Shown piece after piece: positions 1 through 10,221 of a stretch of DNA of 64,000 nt. The DNA lies in assembly GCF_000613865.1 (NCBI RefSeq), contig NZ_BAJU01000002.1:62001-126000 (forward strand), in the 5' to 3' direction. Numbering within the stretch: position 1 is the stretch's first letter; the number at the start of each line of letters is the position of its first letter. Made by a program: the position numbers and the translations under genes. The DNA is from Acetobacter okinawensis JCM 25146 (lineage in GTDB: Bacteria; Pseudomonadota; Alphaproteobacteria; Acetobacterales; Acetobacteraceae). Below the pieces are notes generated by a model. That model was not told the DNA's origin. It worked only from the letters and a program-made list of their open reading frames with translations, and searched no databases.

Positions 1-258
1 GCCGTGCAGGGTGATCTGGTTATAAAAAATGGTGATGTACTTAAAAATTACCGTAATTCCTATCTTTACACGGTTGGTTCTCTGCCGCTCTGGATTCGTA
101 TTGAGCTCTTGCTAGAGGCGCATGTGCTTCTTGTTATTCTGGCCAGTTTGCTTGGTGCCGGGTTGCTGGCAGTTGGTACGGCCAAGTGGCTGCGTGCTCA
201 TGCACGGCGTCGGTTGCAGCGGCAGTTGCAAGGTGAAGATGAGCCGATTGACTCATAA
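1..258 (+). CDS. bcsB: Cellulose synthase regulatory subunit BcsB, C-terminal end (partial)
   Basis: The reading frame is open at the left window edge and ends with TAA at 256-258, so only the last 85 or so residues are visible. They hold a short periplasmic stretch, then one strongly hydrophobic segment (about residues 40-60, rich in L, V, A and G) and a basic cytoplasmic tail ending in DEPIDS. This matches the C-terminal membrane anchor of BcsB, the periplasmic c-di-GMP-complex partner that docks to BcsA and guides the glucan chain. Placement directly before bcsX/bcsY/bcsC-like genes supports the call. It could equally be the end of a fused BcsAB protein, as in Komagataeibacter type II operons; the upstream part is outside the window. 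Confidence 0.7.
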   Translation, partial: AVQGDLVIKNGDVLKNYRNSYLYTVGSLPLWIRIELLLEAHVLLVILASLLGAGLLAVGTAKWLRAHARRRLQRQLQGEDEPIDS

Positions 259-368
259 ACAGGCTGTGACTGATGCCTCCGTCTTCCCGGTAACTGTTGA
301 GGGTACCGGGCAGACAATGCGGCAGATCTGCCGATAGTGAATGATGGACAAGGGATAATAACACGATC

Positions 369-1019
369 ATGAGCGCACTTCTGGCTGGGCTGACATTGCT
401 CATTATTGGGGATAGCCATGTTACATTTAAGGATTCCCTGCTGACGATCCTGCCTGAAGCCTATACCCGGGCTGGCGCAAAGGTGGTGACCTACGGCGTA
501 TGTTCCTCCACTGCGGCAGACTGGGTGGTGCCTAACCCGAACAACGGATGCGGTGCAGCCCAGCGCATTGGGGATGCACCATTGAGCCCACCCAACATGA
601 CCCCCACCTCCCCGCCGCCGATTACATCGCTGATCGCGCAATGGCACCCGGATGTTGTTATTGTGGTATTGGGAGATACAATGGCTGCCTACGGGCAGAG
701 CGAAATTTCCAGAAACTGGGCTGACGAGCAGGTCAAGACCCTGACCATGACTTTAGGCAATACCGCGTGTATCTGGGTGGGGCCAACGTGGGGTGAATAT
801 AGCCCCCGTTATGGTAAAACCGACAAACGTGCTCAGGAAATGGCATCTTTTCTCAAAGATGAAGTGGCACCATGCACTTATATTGACGGCACAAAGCTGA
901 TGCAGCCTGGTAGCCCCAAAACTATTGATGGTGTGCATCTGACACCTGCCAGTTATAAAGTATGGGGGAATGGCATACTCCAGCAGACCATGCCTATTCT
1001 GGAAAAAATGCATAAATAA
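369..1019 (+). CDS. bcsX: SGNH/GDSL-type hydrolase-like protein (BcsX-like)
   Basis: This 216-residue protein carries the SGNH-hydrolase signature: block I GDSH at about residues 14-17 (GDS with the nucleophile Ser) and a C-terminal DGVHL block supplying the Asp/His pair near residue 187. A short hydrophobic stretch precedes GDSH but no full signal peptide is seen, so either it acts inside the cell or the start lies slightly upstream. ATG 369 is preceded by a purine-rich AAGGG about 10 bases upstream. SGNH proteins of cellulose operons (BcsX, WssF-type) are thought to take part in O-acyl modification of the polysaccharide. The next gene is a membrane acyltransferase, so an acyl-transfer or esterase role is the best inference. 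The substrate is not shown by the sequence. Confidence 0.72.
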   Translation: MSALLAGLTLLIIGDSHVTFKDSLLTILPEAYTRAGAKVVTYGVCSSTAADWVVPNPNNGCGAAQRIGDAPLSPPNMTPTSPPPITSLIAQWHPDVVIVVLGDTMAAYGQSEISRNWADEQVKTLTMTLGNTACIWVGPTWGEYSPRYGKTDKRAQEMASFLKDEVAPCTYIDGTKLMQPGSPKTIDGVHLTPASYKVWGNGILQQTMPILEKMHK

Positions 1020-1090
1020 AAACATCGTATTTTTTATAGGCGTTACTTACAATCTATTCTTCATATGGCAGAAATTTGGTGGTCAAGGTC

Positions 1091-2236
1091 ATGTCGTTAA
1101 CGATGGTGCAACAAACGTGGAAAGATAAGCTGAAAGCAGAGTTCTTTCCACTTAACCGGCGGCGGGATGTTGACGGCCTGCGTGGACTGGCTGTTCTGCT
1201 TGTTATGATTTTTCATGCAGGATGGTTAAAGGGTGGTTTTGTTGGTGTAGATATTTTTATTGTTATTTCAGGTTATTTTATGGGTCGGTCTGCGTTTATG
1301 CAGCATCCTTTTCGTCCCGAGCGGTTTGTGTTGCGCCGTCTTTACAGGCTTGTACCAGCACTTCTGGTGATGATTCTGCTGGTTTCAGCCAGCATGCTGT
1401 GGTGGGTTCTACCGAGTGACCGGGCGGATATCGCGCAGAATGGTGCTTACTCCCTGATCTATCTGTCAAATATCTGGGCCAGTCATCATGTAGGCTATTT
1501 TGAAGGGCAAAGTATTGCCTACCCGTTCCTGCATACGTGGTCCCTTTCTTTGGAAATGCAGTTCTATCTTATTATTTTCCTGATCGCGCTCCTGCTGTCC
1601 GCGCTGCGTTATAGGCAGGCAGTTCTGTATGTCGTGATGGTGGCATCTTTTGCGTATAGTATGGTCGCTTATCATGCTGGGGATCAGGCTGGTTATTATA
1701 ATATTTTTGCACGGTTGTGGGAATTCTGCCTCGGCACTGTCATATGGGTGTTGCCCGCTTTGCCGCAGTCGCGGCTGCTGTCCGGGCTGACTTATGCTCT
1801 GTCTGTGGTCACGCTGGTGCTGTGCGGGGTATTTTATAACCTTGCATATGCCTGCCCGTCTTACATGGCTCTTCTGCCGTGTGTGGCGACCATGCTGATT
1901 ATTATGCAACCACACGCAGCCACGCGTCGCCTGCTGGAACCGCTCTCCCCTGTTGGAGTTATTTCCTACTCCCTGTACCTGTGGCACTGGCCGGCCATTG
2001 TTATGGCGACCTATGTGCTGGCTAGCCAAGTGCAGGGTATGACCATGGCGCTCGTTCTGGGGGGTGCCGTTATTGCCGGGACGTTGAGCTACATTTGTGT
2101 GGAACGGCCGATGTTGAATTACGAAAACAGCGCTATCGCCTCTGCCCGTCAGCGTGGAGCCATTGTTCTGGTTGGTCTATGCCTCGTGTCTGCTGCGGGG
2201 CTGGCATGGCTTTCCGCCATGTCACGCGTGCACTGA
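1091..2236 (+). CDS. bcsY: Membrane O-acyltransferase, acyltransferase-3 family (BcsY-like)
   Basis: An integral membrane protein of about 381 residues with roughly ten hydrophobic segments. The N-terminal RRRDVDGLRGLAVLLV followed by a conserved His in IFHAGW, and then GGFVGVDIFIVISGYF, is diagnostic of the OafA/YrhL (acyltransferase 3) family, which carries acyl groups across the membrane to sugars. In Komagataeibacter the bcsX-bcsY-bcsC order defines the second cellulose operon, where BcsY is thought to acylate cellulose. I chose ATG 1091; the frame is open a few codons further upstream (GTG 1079, TTG 1076), and no ribosome site decides clearly. The stop at 2234-2236 lies 10 bases before the likely bcsC start, suggesting coupled translation. 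The donor and the exact acyl group are unknown. Confidence 0.82.
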   Translation: MSLTMVQQTWKDKLKAEFFPLNRRRDVDGLRGLAVLLVMIFHAGWLKGGFVGVDIFIVISGYFMGRSAFMQHPFRPERFVLRRLYRLVPALLVMILLVSASMLWWVLPSDRADIAQNGAYSLIYLSNIWASHHVGYFEGQSIAYPFLHTWSLSLEMQFYLIIFLIALLLSALRYRQAVLYVVMVASFAYSMVAYHAGDQAGYYNIFARLWEFCLGTVIWVLPALPQSRLLSGLTYALSVVTLVLCGVFYNLAYACPSYMALLPCVATMLIIMQPHAATRRLLEPLSPVGVISYSLYLWHWPAIVMATYVLASQVQGMTMALVLGGAVIAGTLSYICVERPMLNYENSAIASARQRGAIVLVGLCLVSAAGLAWLSAMSRVH

Positions 2237-2246
2237 CGCCACCATT

Positions 2247-5200
2247 ATGGCCAAACTTCCCACTGGTCTGTTGTATGCCGCCACGACAGCCGAAAGCACT
2301 GCATTCCCGGCGGTGTGGCGGGCTGTTAGTGCCTCCGGCAAAAACAGATGGTGTGTGCTGCTTGGTGCCATTGGGGGTGGGTGTCTGGTCACGTTTTCGG
2401 TGGGGTTTGCACAGACGCTCAATGTGGTCGGCGGGGCTGCTCCTTCGCCTTTTGCGCCAAAGTTGTGCCTGTGGTCATGTCTTCTCCTGTTCGGGGGGAA
2501 AGTGCGGCAGATACTATCCTGTTCAATCGCCTGCTGTCGGATGCGCAGTACTGGTTGACGCAGCATCAGTTTGACCGTGTGTCGGATACCATCAGACGTG
2601 CGTTGAATATTGCCCCCCAGAATCCACGGGCTCTTCTGCTGCTGGGTACGGCCCAACAGGCGCAGGGGGATAGTGCGGGGGCTGAAAAAACTTTGGCCCA
2701 GATGGAAGCCAATGGTGCGCCACAGGACCTGTGCATGGCATTGAGCCGCATTATTGCAACCAAACCTGTGGATAAGGCACAGCTTGCGCATGCACGTGCG
2801 CTGGCAGCATCGGGCACCATGCTACAGGCGGCCATGGCGTACAAGGCCCTGTTCGGGAATGGGCCACCACCGCCAGATTTGGCGCTGGAATATTATGGTG
2901 TTCTGGGAGCAACCATCCTTGGTTATCAGGAGGCAGTGTCCCGGCTCAAGCTCTGGTTGCAACAGCAGCCAACAGACTTGGATGCACAGCTTTTATATTA
3001 CCGGATACTGACATACCGTGAAATATCGCGGGCAGAGGGGGTAGAGCGGCTCAAAGCACTGGCCGCGGCTGATATTTCGCCCCGTATCCGTCGGCAGGCT
3101 TATGCGGCATGGCGGCAGGCCCTGTTATGGGAAGCCATTCGTGGTTCCTCTGTTCCCATGTATTATGAATGGCTGGCGCAGCACCCTAATGATGCTGAAA
3201 TTGCTGATCGGCTTGCCAAAGCGCGCGAGGAGCAGCGGCGGATTGATGCCGACACTGCGCGGATTGACGGGTATGCGTATCTGAATTCAGGCCATGTTAA
3301 TGAGGCTGAAAAAGGCTTCCAGCAGGCTCTGGCCTATAATGCACAGGATGCCGCCGCTCTTGGCGGCATGGGTCTTATTGCTGAAAGACAGCATGACTGG
3401 CACCGGGCCGAGCAGAACTTCAAGCAGGCCATGGCGGCAGACCCTGCGACTGCAGCGCAGTGGCAGACTGCCCTGCTTGGCATGCGTAAGAGCATGGCGG
3501 GAAGCAATCCCTTGCCCATGCAGATCTCCCGCGCCATTGCGGCGCACCGCGATGATGATGCACGACGCTACATAGGGCAACTGGCCAGCCAGCCAGGGCA
3601 GGAGGCCATAGCGCTGCTGTTCCGTGCCCAGCTGGAAATGCAGGAAGGGCACCGGGCCGAGGCGGAAGAGGCTTACCGTGGCGTGCTCCTGCGCTTGCCC
3701 CGGAACAAAGCTGCCCTGTCAATGTTGATTACCATGCTCTTGCAGGATGGGCGGGCGGATGAGGCAGCAGAGGTTATTCGCCAGACAGGCAATGTGCAGA
3801 CAGTTCTTGCCGCCCGCGTGCGTAGTGCGCAGCTGGTCCAGCAGGTTGAGCAGGCAGCAAGCGAGACGGATCGTGTATCGTTGCTGAATGAGGCTGTCGG
3901 CCTGACCCCCAATGATCCGTGGGTCAGGCTAAAGCTCGCTCAGGCACTGGTTGCGGCGCATCGCCCGGAGCAGGCTCAGGCAGTCATGGATGCCATGCTG
4001 ACCCAGCGAGTCCCTTCGCAGGAAGCACTGGCAGCAGGTGTTGTTTTTGCGGATGGGCAGAATGATTTTGCCACTTCGGCCCGTTTGCTCAAACGTATGC
4101 CCTCTGCTGCCATGACCCCTGATATGCGGCGGCTTATGACACGCGCTCAGGCAGGTATGGAGGTGGAGGAGGCCGAAAGCAGCAGTGCCTCGCCGGTAGC
4201 CGGGTTGCTGGCGCTGGCCAATCGCCCGGACCTACAGGGCAACGGGCCCAGCTGACAGCCGATGCACTCCTCAGGCATGATGAGGCACAGGCGGCATATA
4301 CGGTGCTGCAAAAGGCAGATGCTCAGGTGCGCGACATGCCACTGGCCCAAAGGCTGAATTATGCCGGGTTGTATCTGCATATTCTGGCCATGCCTGGCAG
4401 CACATCTTTTCATCGCAAGGTCAGTCAGGACATTACGGCCACTTTGAATGCATTTGATACGCAGGCTCAGACGACCCCTCCTACCGAGCATGAAGCCGAG
4501 GTGCGGCGTACGATCGAAGATGGGTTTACGGCCATACAGGCAGACCATCTGGTGCGGAACGGGTGGCCGGACGATGCACTGCATCTGCTTACGCCCTACA
4601 TCGAGTCCAATCCGGATGCGGTTGAGAGCCGTCTGGCACTGAGCCGTGTGTATGCGGCCAAGGATATGCCCGAACGCGCTCTGGTTGAGGACATGAAGGT
4701 GCTGGACAGCATACCAAATAACCGGCGCGTGCTGGCAGCGACCGTCCATGATGCGGCCATGGCGGGGGATTCCAGCACAGCCAACACCATGGCGCAACGC
4801 TTGCAGGCACTTGCGCCCGAAGCGTCCGAGACATGGAGCGCATTGGCCGAGAGTGCGAGGTCCAATAACAACATGCGCATGCAGCTTGCAGCCATGGAAC
4901 ATCTGCAGGAAGCCGATTGTGATAGTAAGGAGAGCGATGCATGCGAACAGCACGCCGTGCTTGCCCCCGACTACCGCTGGCCGTTAATTGAATCCGGTTA
5001 TCGGGATTTGCAGGGCGTCATGCTGCCTGCCTCCTACCATTATCTGCCAGAAGACACGACCCCAGAGGCCAATAACCGTTCGATTGTTTATCTGCACGAT
5101 TCCCTTTCTCCACAGATAGACGGTAATTTTTATGTGCGTAACCGCACAGGCATAGAAGGGCTTGGGCAGATGACCGAACTGGCCCTGCCCCTGACTGCCA

Positions 5201-6188
5201 CACTACCTTTTCAGTCATGGGATCACCGGTTGTCGTTCTCTGTGGCACCGACATTTCTGTTTACAGGCAATCCGCTGGCTAATGCAGATTCCAACCATCA
5301 GTTTGGCCAGTGCGCCACCGTTGGGCCAGATGGGGTCTGTGCGGGCAGGGGGCACCACTATTATGTGCAAGGCGTTGGGCTGAATGTGAGTTATGTCAAC
5401 CGCTGGTTCAGTGCGGATGTGGGGTCGACCCGCTTGGGTTCCCCATTGCCAATGTGGTGGGTGGGGTCGAATTTGCGCCACATCTGACGCGCGATCTGGT
5501 GTTGCGGGTTAGTGGTGGCCGGCGGATGGTGACAAACAGCGAACTCTCTTATGCGGGGATGAAAGATCCCGTAAGCGGACGCAAGTGGGGTGGTGTCACG
5601 CGTGAATTTGGCCATGGCATGCTGGAGTGGGGGCATCCAATGTGGGACCTTTATGCAGGAGCAGGCTTTGCATATCTGGACGGGACCCATGTTGTGGCCA
5701 ATACGGAGCTGGATGTGCAGGCGGGTGGTAATGCACAGGTTTGGCAGGACCATGAAAAACGCATGATTGTGCGGACCGGGTTGAATTTTTCCTATTATAG
5801 TTACCGTCGGAACAGCTACCTGTTTACGTGGGGGCAGGGGGGGTACTTCTCCCCGCAGTCTTACTACGCGATTATGATCCCGCTCGAATGGACGGGGCAT
5901 CGTGATATGTGGACCTGGCTGTTGCGTGGGGAGGGAGGCTTCCAGCACTATCACAGTGATGCCGCTCCCTACTTCCCACTAAATGACGGGTTGCAGCCTG
6001 CGGCTATTGGGCAGAACACGGAGGGTGCCCAGTCTGCCAGTGGTGTGGCGGGCAATGTGCAGGGCCGGGTCGTGTATCAGGTAACGCCCAGTCTGCGTCT
6101 TGGAGTGCAGGCGAGTTACAGCCGTGCAGGAAGCTGGTCGGAAGTGTCGGCTATTCTCATGGCCCATTACACCATTGATAGTTTCTAG
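2247..6188 (+). CDS. bcsC: Cellulose synthase outer-membrane export subunit BcsC (three frameshifts in this sequence)
   Basis: Joined across three single-base gaps this is about 1,314 residues, the usual size of BcsC/AcsC. A long N-region and hydrophobic core end near GFAQ around residue 55 (signal peptide). Many TPR-type helical repeats follow (for example ALNIAPQNPRALLLLGTA and AEKGFQQALAYNAQDAAAL). From about residue 930 an aromatic, glycine-rich region ends in HYTIDSF, the BCSC_C 16-strand barrel that exports the glucan. Breaks lie at 2459-2461 (AAA, A4 expected), 4244-4249 (G3/C3 run, one base missing) and 5429-5431 (CCC, C4 expected); each lacks one base and restoring them gives one clean frame. 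The start ATG 2247 has only a weak ribosome site and probably depends on coupling to the acyltransferase gene. Read as sequencing errors rather than a pseudogene. Confidence 0.85.
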
Positions 6189-6263
6189 CCTGATTATCAT
6201 GTATTTTTGCAAGACTTCATGTTCAGGTGCCGCAAGGGGTGCCTGGTCTGCTGAAGGAACGAC

Positions 6264-7893
6264 ATGAAACAGACCTGTAGTGTCCTGTGCACAGTCCTTT
6301 TGCTGGGGGCGATGATTCCGCATGTGGCGTACGGGCAGACATGTGCTGCAACAGCGGGTGTCGCTCGGGCACCTGTTGCAACGGATGATGCCACTCAGGG
6401 TTATGCCGTAAAGGACCTGTGGCAGGCGTGTGGGCATGTTTGGCGCGCCGCGTCCGTGCGCCCGCATGCGGCTCGGTGGGAGCCTGTTTTCTCCTCTGGT
6501 CTGCCAGCAGATGCCTTCGGGCAGCACACGCTTTTTGCGGGAGGGACCGTGCGCATGGTCTCTGGGTACACGGGCCACGCGCTGGGTGTTACCCTGATGA
6601 TGCAAGGTCAGCCGCAAAACATTACTCTGGATATTACTGCTGATGGGCGGCTAGATGACGCTCCCCTAAACCAGCGTGATCGGGGGACATATGCGGTTGT
6701 CACCCGTGTGTATGACCAGTCCGGACAGGGGCATGACCTGCTGGCGGTGCCTGGTAAGGCCGTTGTGCATGTGGGGGAGGCAGAGGTTAACGGCATGCCT
6801 GCTTTCATGGGGAGAGCAGAATGGTCCCGGCGGATTTATGCTGCCGCCTGACCTGCACGTAGATTCTGAGAGCTTCTTTTTTGGCACGACTGGCGCGTAT
6901 GCGTCGTCCAACTCCGGTTATGCGGCATATCCTGTCCCCCTTCTGTTGGGAGAGGCGGGGCGTGCGTTCAAGGTCTATTTTGGTGGGTACGAACTGGATG
7001 GGTTTGTGCATCTGGCAGATTCTACCAACCCGGACCAGCGGACCAGTCTGGTCATAACCAACGCGCCTGCAACATTCTCGGTGTGGGCACATGGGGCCAC
7101 TTATCATCTGCAATCGGGCAATATGCAGGCAGTGGGGCATGGCAGGATGAATGTGCCAAGTCTCAAGGGTGGTTATATCGGCTTTAATGCGGATGGTGGA
7201 GAGTGGTTCAGTCAGGGGCGTAATACGGGCATCTGGACTGGCTTGGTGTTGGCTGACCACGTCAATGATAGTAATGCGGTTGAGCAGTTCCGTGTGGCGG
7301 CCGTGTTGCAAGGACAACAGATGCCGCAGGTCAGGCCAGCGCTTGTCGTGTTGGGGGATAGCCGGTCGGAGGGTTTCCGTGTGGCGGACGGGCGGAACTG
7401 GCCAAGGCTTGCTCAGGCATATGGGCAGTATCAAAGCTATAATCTTGCTGTTTCGGGTGCGACCACGCGCCATTTACTGGGCATGCTGCCCGCAGCAGCA
7501 CAGGTTGCAGCCCATTCAGGCAATCATGTAGCCGTTGTGTTCGGGGGGTATAATGACCACCTGAGCCAGAATCACATCGGGTATGATGAAACACTGATCA
7601 ATCTTGGCAAGGTAATACAGGGTCTGCAGGCCCTGAAATATTATGTTGTGCTGGTGGCTGAAGCACCAACAGATCCCGTGTTGCGTTCCAAGGTTATGTC
7701 AGCACAGGCTGCGGGTACATTACGTCCCGATACAATTGTCGATCCATTTGCTCCGGGCTCTGTTTTATCCAATCCGGGTAACACGCAGTACTGGGATAAG
7801 GATTTTACCCATTTTACGGCAGAAGGGCAGGCAGAACTGGCCAGTCTGATATGGGCTTCCATCAAAACGGGTTTTGCGCAGGGCGTGCACTGA
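6264..7893 (+). CDS. Secreted two-domain protein: arabinofuranosidase-B-like domain plus SGNH hydrolase (frameshifted)
   Basis: After repair this is about 543 residues. A classic signal peptide (MKQTCSVLCTVLLLG..., cleavage near AYG-QT) shows export. Residues about 45-300 resemble the arabinofuranosidase-B/LamG-like fold found on some polysaccharide enzymes: an aromatic-poor beta region with a VYDQSGQGHDL motif. From about residue 355 an SGNH domain follows, with VVLGDSRSEG (nucleophile Ser), an SGAT block, GGYND (Gly/Asn of the oxyanion hole) and a final KDFTHFT (Asp/His). The break is at the G run 6809-6812; two more G would restore the frame through GGEQNGPGGFMLPPD. A good Shine-Dalgarno GAAGGAA precedes ATG 6264. 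Lying between bcsC and bcsA, it probably edits or acylates the secreted glucan in the periplasm. Confidence 0.7.
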
Positions 7894-7984
7894 GCGTGGA
7901 TCAGGTGATGGTCGTGCGCTGCATTCGGGCATGTATGTGTGTTTTTCTTTCCGGCAGTTTCCTCAGGTCAGGTAGCCATATTTT

Positions 7985-10081
7985 ATGACTTTTCCCCCGC
8001 AACGCACATCAAAGGCACTTCCTTATATCCTGATCACGATCGGGACGGTGCTTGTTCTTGTGGCCAGTCAGGCTGTGGTTTCACCCGTTGCACAGATTCT
8101 ACTGAGCGGGGGGGTGCTGCTCTGTGCTTTTCTCATTCGTAAAAAAAATGGTTACCTGCCCAGCCTTCTGATGATCGGCCTGTCGACCTTTGTTTCCCTG
8201 CGTTATATTTTCTGGCGTCTTTCATATACGCTGGCATTTGAAGGATGGTGGCAGAGCGCGTTGATGCTGACGTTGCTGTTTGCGGAAACGTACTCGTGGA
8301 TTATTCTGTTTCTGGGTTACATGCAGCTGTCGTGGCCGCTCAACCGTAAGGAATGCTCTCTGCCAGAAGATAAAAGTTTTTGGCCAGATATAGACGTTTT
8401 TATTCCGACCTATAATGAGGACCTTGATGTTGTCAGGAATACGGTCCTGGCAGCTATGGCAATGGACTGGCCTGTAGGCAAACTCCATGTGTATTTGCTT
8501 GATGATGGACGCAGGCCTCTGTTTCAGGCGTTTGCACAAGAGGTTGGTGTAGGTTACATCACCCGCCCGAATAATGTGCATGCCAAGGCTGGCAACCTGA
8601 ACAATGCCCTTATGCAGACCCAAAGCGAACTGGTTGCCGTGTTTGACTGTGACCATATTCCGGTCAAAAGCTTTCTTCTGCGCACAATTGGGTGGATGGT
8701 GTTGAATCCCCGTATTTCTCTTGTGCAGACACCACAATATTTTTACTCGCTCGACCCGTTTCAGAGAAACCTGGATACTTATGGGCATATCCCGCCAGAG
8801 AGTAATCTGTTCTACGGTCTGGTTCAGCCCGGAAACGACTTTTGGAATGCGACCCTTTTTTGTGGGTCTGGTGCCGTGCTGCGTCGCAAGGCTTTGGAAA
8901 GTATTCATGGTTTTGCGGTGGAAACTGTAACGGAAGATGCCCATACATCCCTAAAAATGCAGCGTAAGGGCTGGGAGTCCGCTTATCTGCGCGAAACACT
9001 GGCAGGTGGTCTGGCAACAGAAAGTCTGGCCCTGCATGTGGGGCAGCGTATCCGCTGGGCCAGAGGCATGGTGCAGATTTTTCGGATTGATAATCCGTTG
9101 CTCGGGCGTGGGCTCAGCTTAGGGCAACGGTTGTGTTACCTGTCTGCCATGCTGCATTTTTTCTTTCCAATTCCACGGCTTATTTTTCTTATCGCACCAC
9201 TGGCATTTCTGTGTCTGGGGCAGAATATTATTTATGCAACACCGGCTGCGGTCATGATTTATGCCATACCGCATCTGTTACAGTCGCTTATAACCCAGTC
9301 CCGCATACAGGGGCGGTGGCGTTATTCGATCTGGAATTATGTTTACGAAACATCAATAGCAATTTTTCTGGCACCAGTTGTGTTGGTGGCGTTTTTTGCC
9401 CCTTCCCGTGGGACGTTCAACGTGACAGCAAAAGGTGGTCTGATTACAAAGAACTTCCTTGATACGCGTATGGTCCGTCCGAATGTGATCATGTGTTTTG
9501 TCCTGATTGTGGCGGCCATTGTAGGTGTGGTGGGGATGATCGTGCATCGGGGGGACCCCTTGCTGTTCCAGACTTACGGCATGAATCTTTTATGGGTTCT
9601 GGCTAACCTTCTTATTGTCCTTGCAGCGATTACAGTTGGTTATGAGCGCAAGCAGAACCGCCGTGCTCCCCGCATTCCGGCCCAGTTGGCCGTGACCGTC
9701 ATCGACCCTGTGGCGCAGCAACGCTACGCCGCAACAACTGTGGACCTTTCCAAGGGTGGGGTGTCGCTGAGGATGAGTGACCCACTGCCTGCGGGTCTGC
9801 AAACGGTGCATGTGGAATATGTTAATCTGCACGATAAAATCAGGATGAATGTGCCAGCCCAGATTATTAACCAGCAGGGTACATTTGCCAGATTGGAGTG
9901 GAGAAACAGCACTCTGGGTGATGAAACCGGGATTGTTGAAATGATTTTTGGCCGGAGTGATGCCTGGTCCCATTGGAGTGACTATTCGCAGGACAAGCCA
10001 TTGCATAGTTTTAACCTTCTGGCGCGCGGTATTATTAACTTTCTACTTGTTGCAGTATTTCGCCGACACCCGTTAAAATAA
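7985..10081 (+). CDS. bcsA: Cellulose synthase catalytic subunit BcsA with PilZ domain
   Basis: A 698-residue processive family-2 glycosyltransferase using UDP-glucose. Catalytic motifs are all visible: DDG at about 173-175, DCD at 221-223, TED (general base Asp) at 316-318 and QRIRW at 354-358. The gating loop FNVTAKG lies near 478-484, and a c-di-GMP-binding PilZ domain follows with RRAPR at about 559-563 and DLSKGG at 587-592. Several transmembrane helices flank the GT domain. It is not fused to BcsB, and it sits at the downstream end of the cluster after an SGNH gene, an unusual position; a second bcsA may lie upstream of the window beside bcsB. No frameshift is seen. Activation by c-di-GMP is expected from the intact PilZ motifs. 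Confidence 0.93.
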   Translation: MTFPPQRTSKALPYILITIGTVLVLVASQAVVSPVAQILLSGGVLLCAFLIRKKNGYLPSLLMIGLSTFVSLRYIFWRLSYTLAFEGWWQSALMLTLLFAETYSWIILFLGYMQLSWPLNRKECSLPEDKSFWPDIDVFIPTYNEDLDVVRNTVLAAMAMDWPVGKLHVYLLDDGRRPLFQAFAQEVGVGYITRPNNVHAKAGNLNNALMQTQSELVAVFDCDHIPVKSFLLRTIGWMVLNPRISLVQTPQYFYSLDPFQRNLDTYGHIPPESNLFYGLVQPGNDFWNATLFCGSGAVLRRKALESIHGFAVETVTEDAHTSLKMQRKGWESAYLRETLAGGLATESLALHVGQRIRWARGMVQIFRIDNPLLGRGLSLGQRLCYLSAMLHFFFPIPRLIFLIAPLAFLCLGQNIIYATPAAVMIYAIPHLLQSLITQSRIQGRWRYSIWNYVYETSIAIFLAPVVLVAFFAPSRGTFNVTAKGGLITKNFLDTRMVRPNVIMCFVLIVAAIVGVVGMIVHRGDPLLFQTYGMNLLWVLANLLIVLAAITVGYERKQNRRAPRIPAQLAVTVIDPVAQQRYAATTVDLSKGGVSLRMSDPLPAGLQTVHVEYVNLHDKIRMNVPAQIINQQGTFARLEWRNSTLGDETGIVEMIFGRSDAWSHWSDYSQDKPLHSFNLLARGIINFLLVAVFRRHPLK

Positions 10082-10221
10082 TTTTTGTAGAAAACAGAAC
10101 CATTTTAGTCCTTATAGAAAGATATTTTGACGCATAAATCCCAAACTATTTATTGAGATATGATTTTGGCTTCGCTATAGCTTACGGTCTACGCAACTGA
10201 TGTAGAAGAATGATTTGAATA

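Noticed and set aside
2247-6188. bcsC as a pseudogene
   Set aside because: All three breaks fit missing bases in homopolymers and the joined frame has full BcsC length and domains; sequencing error is more likely.
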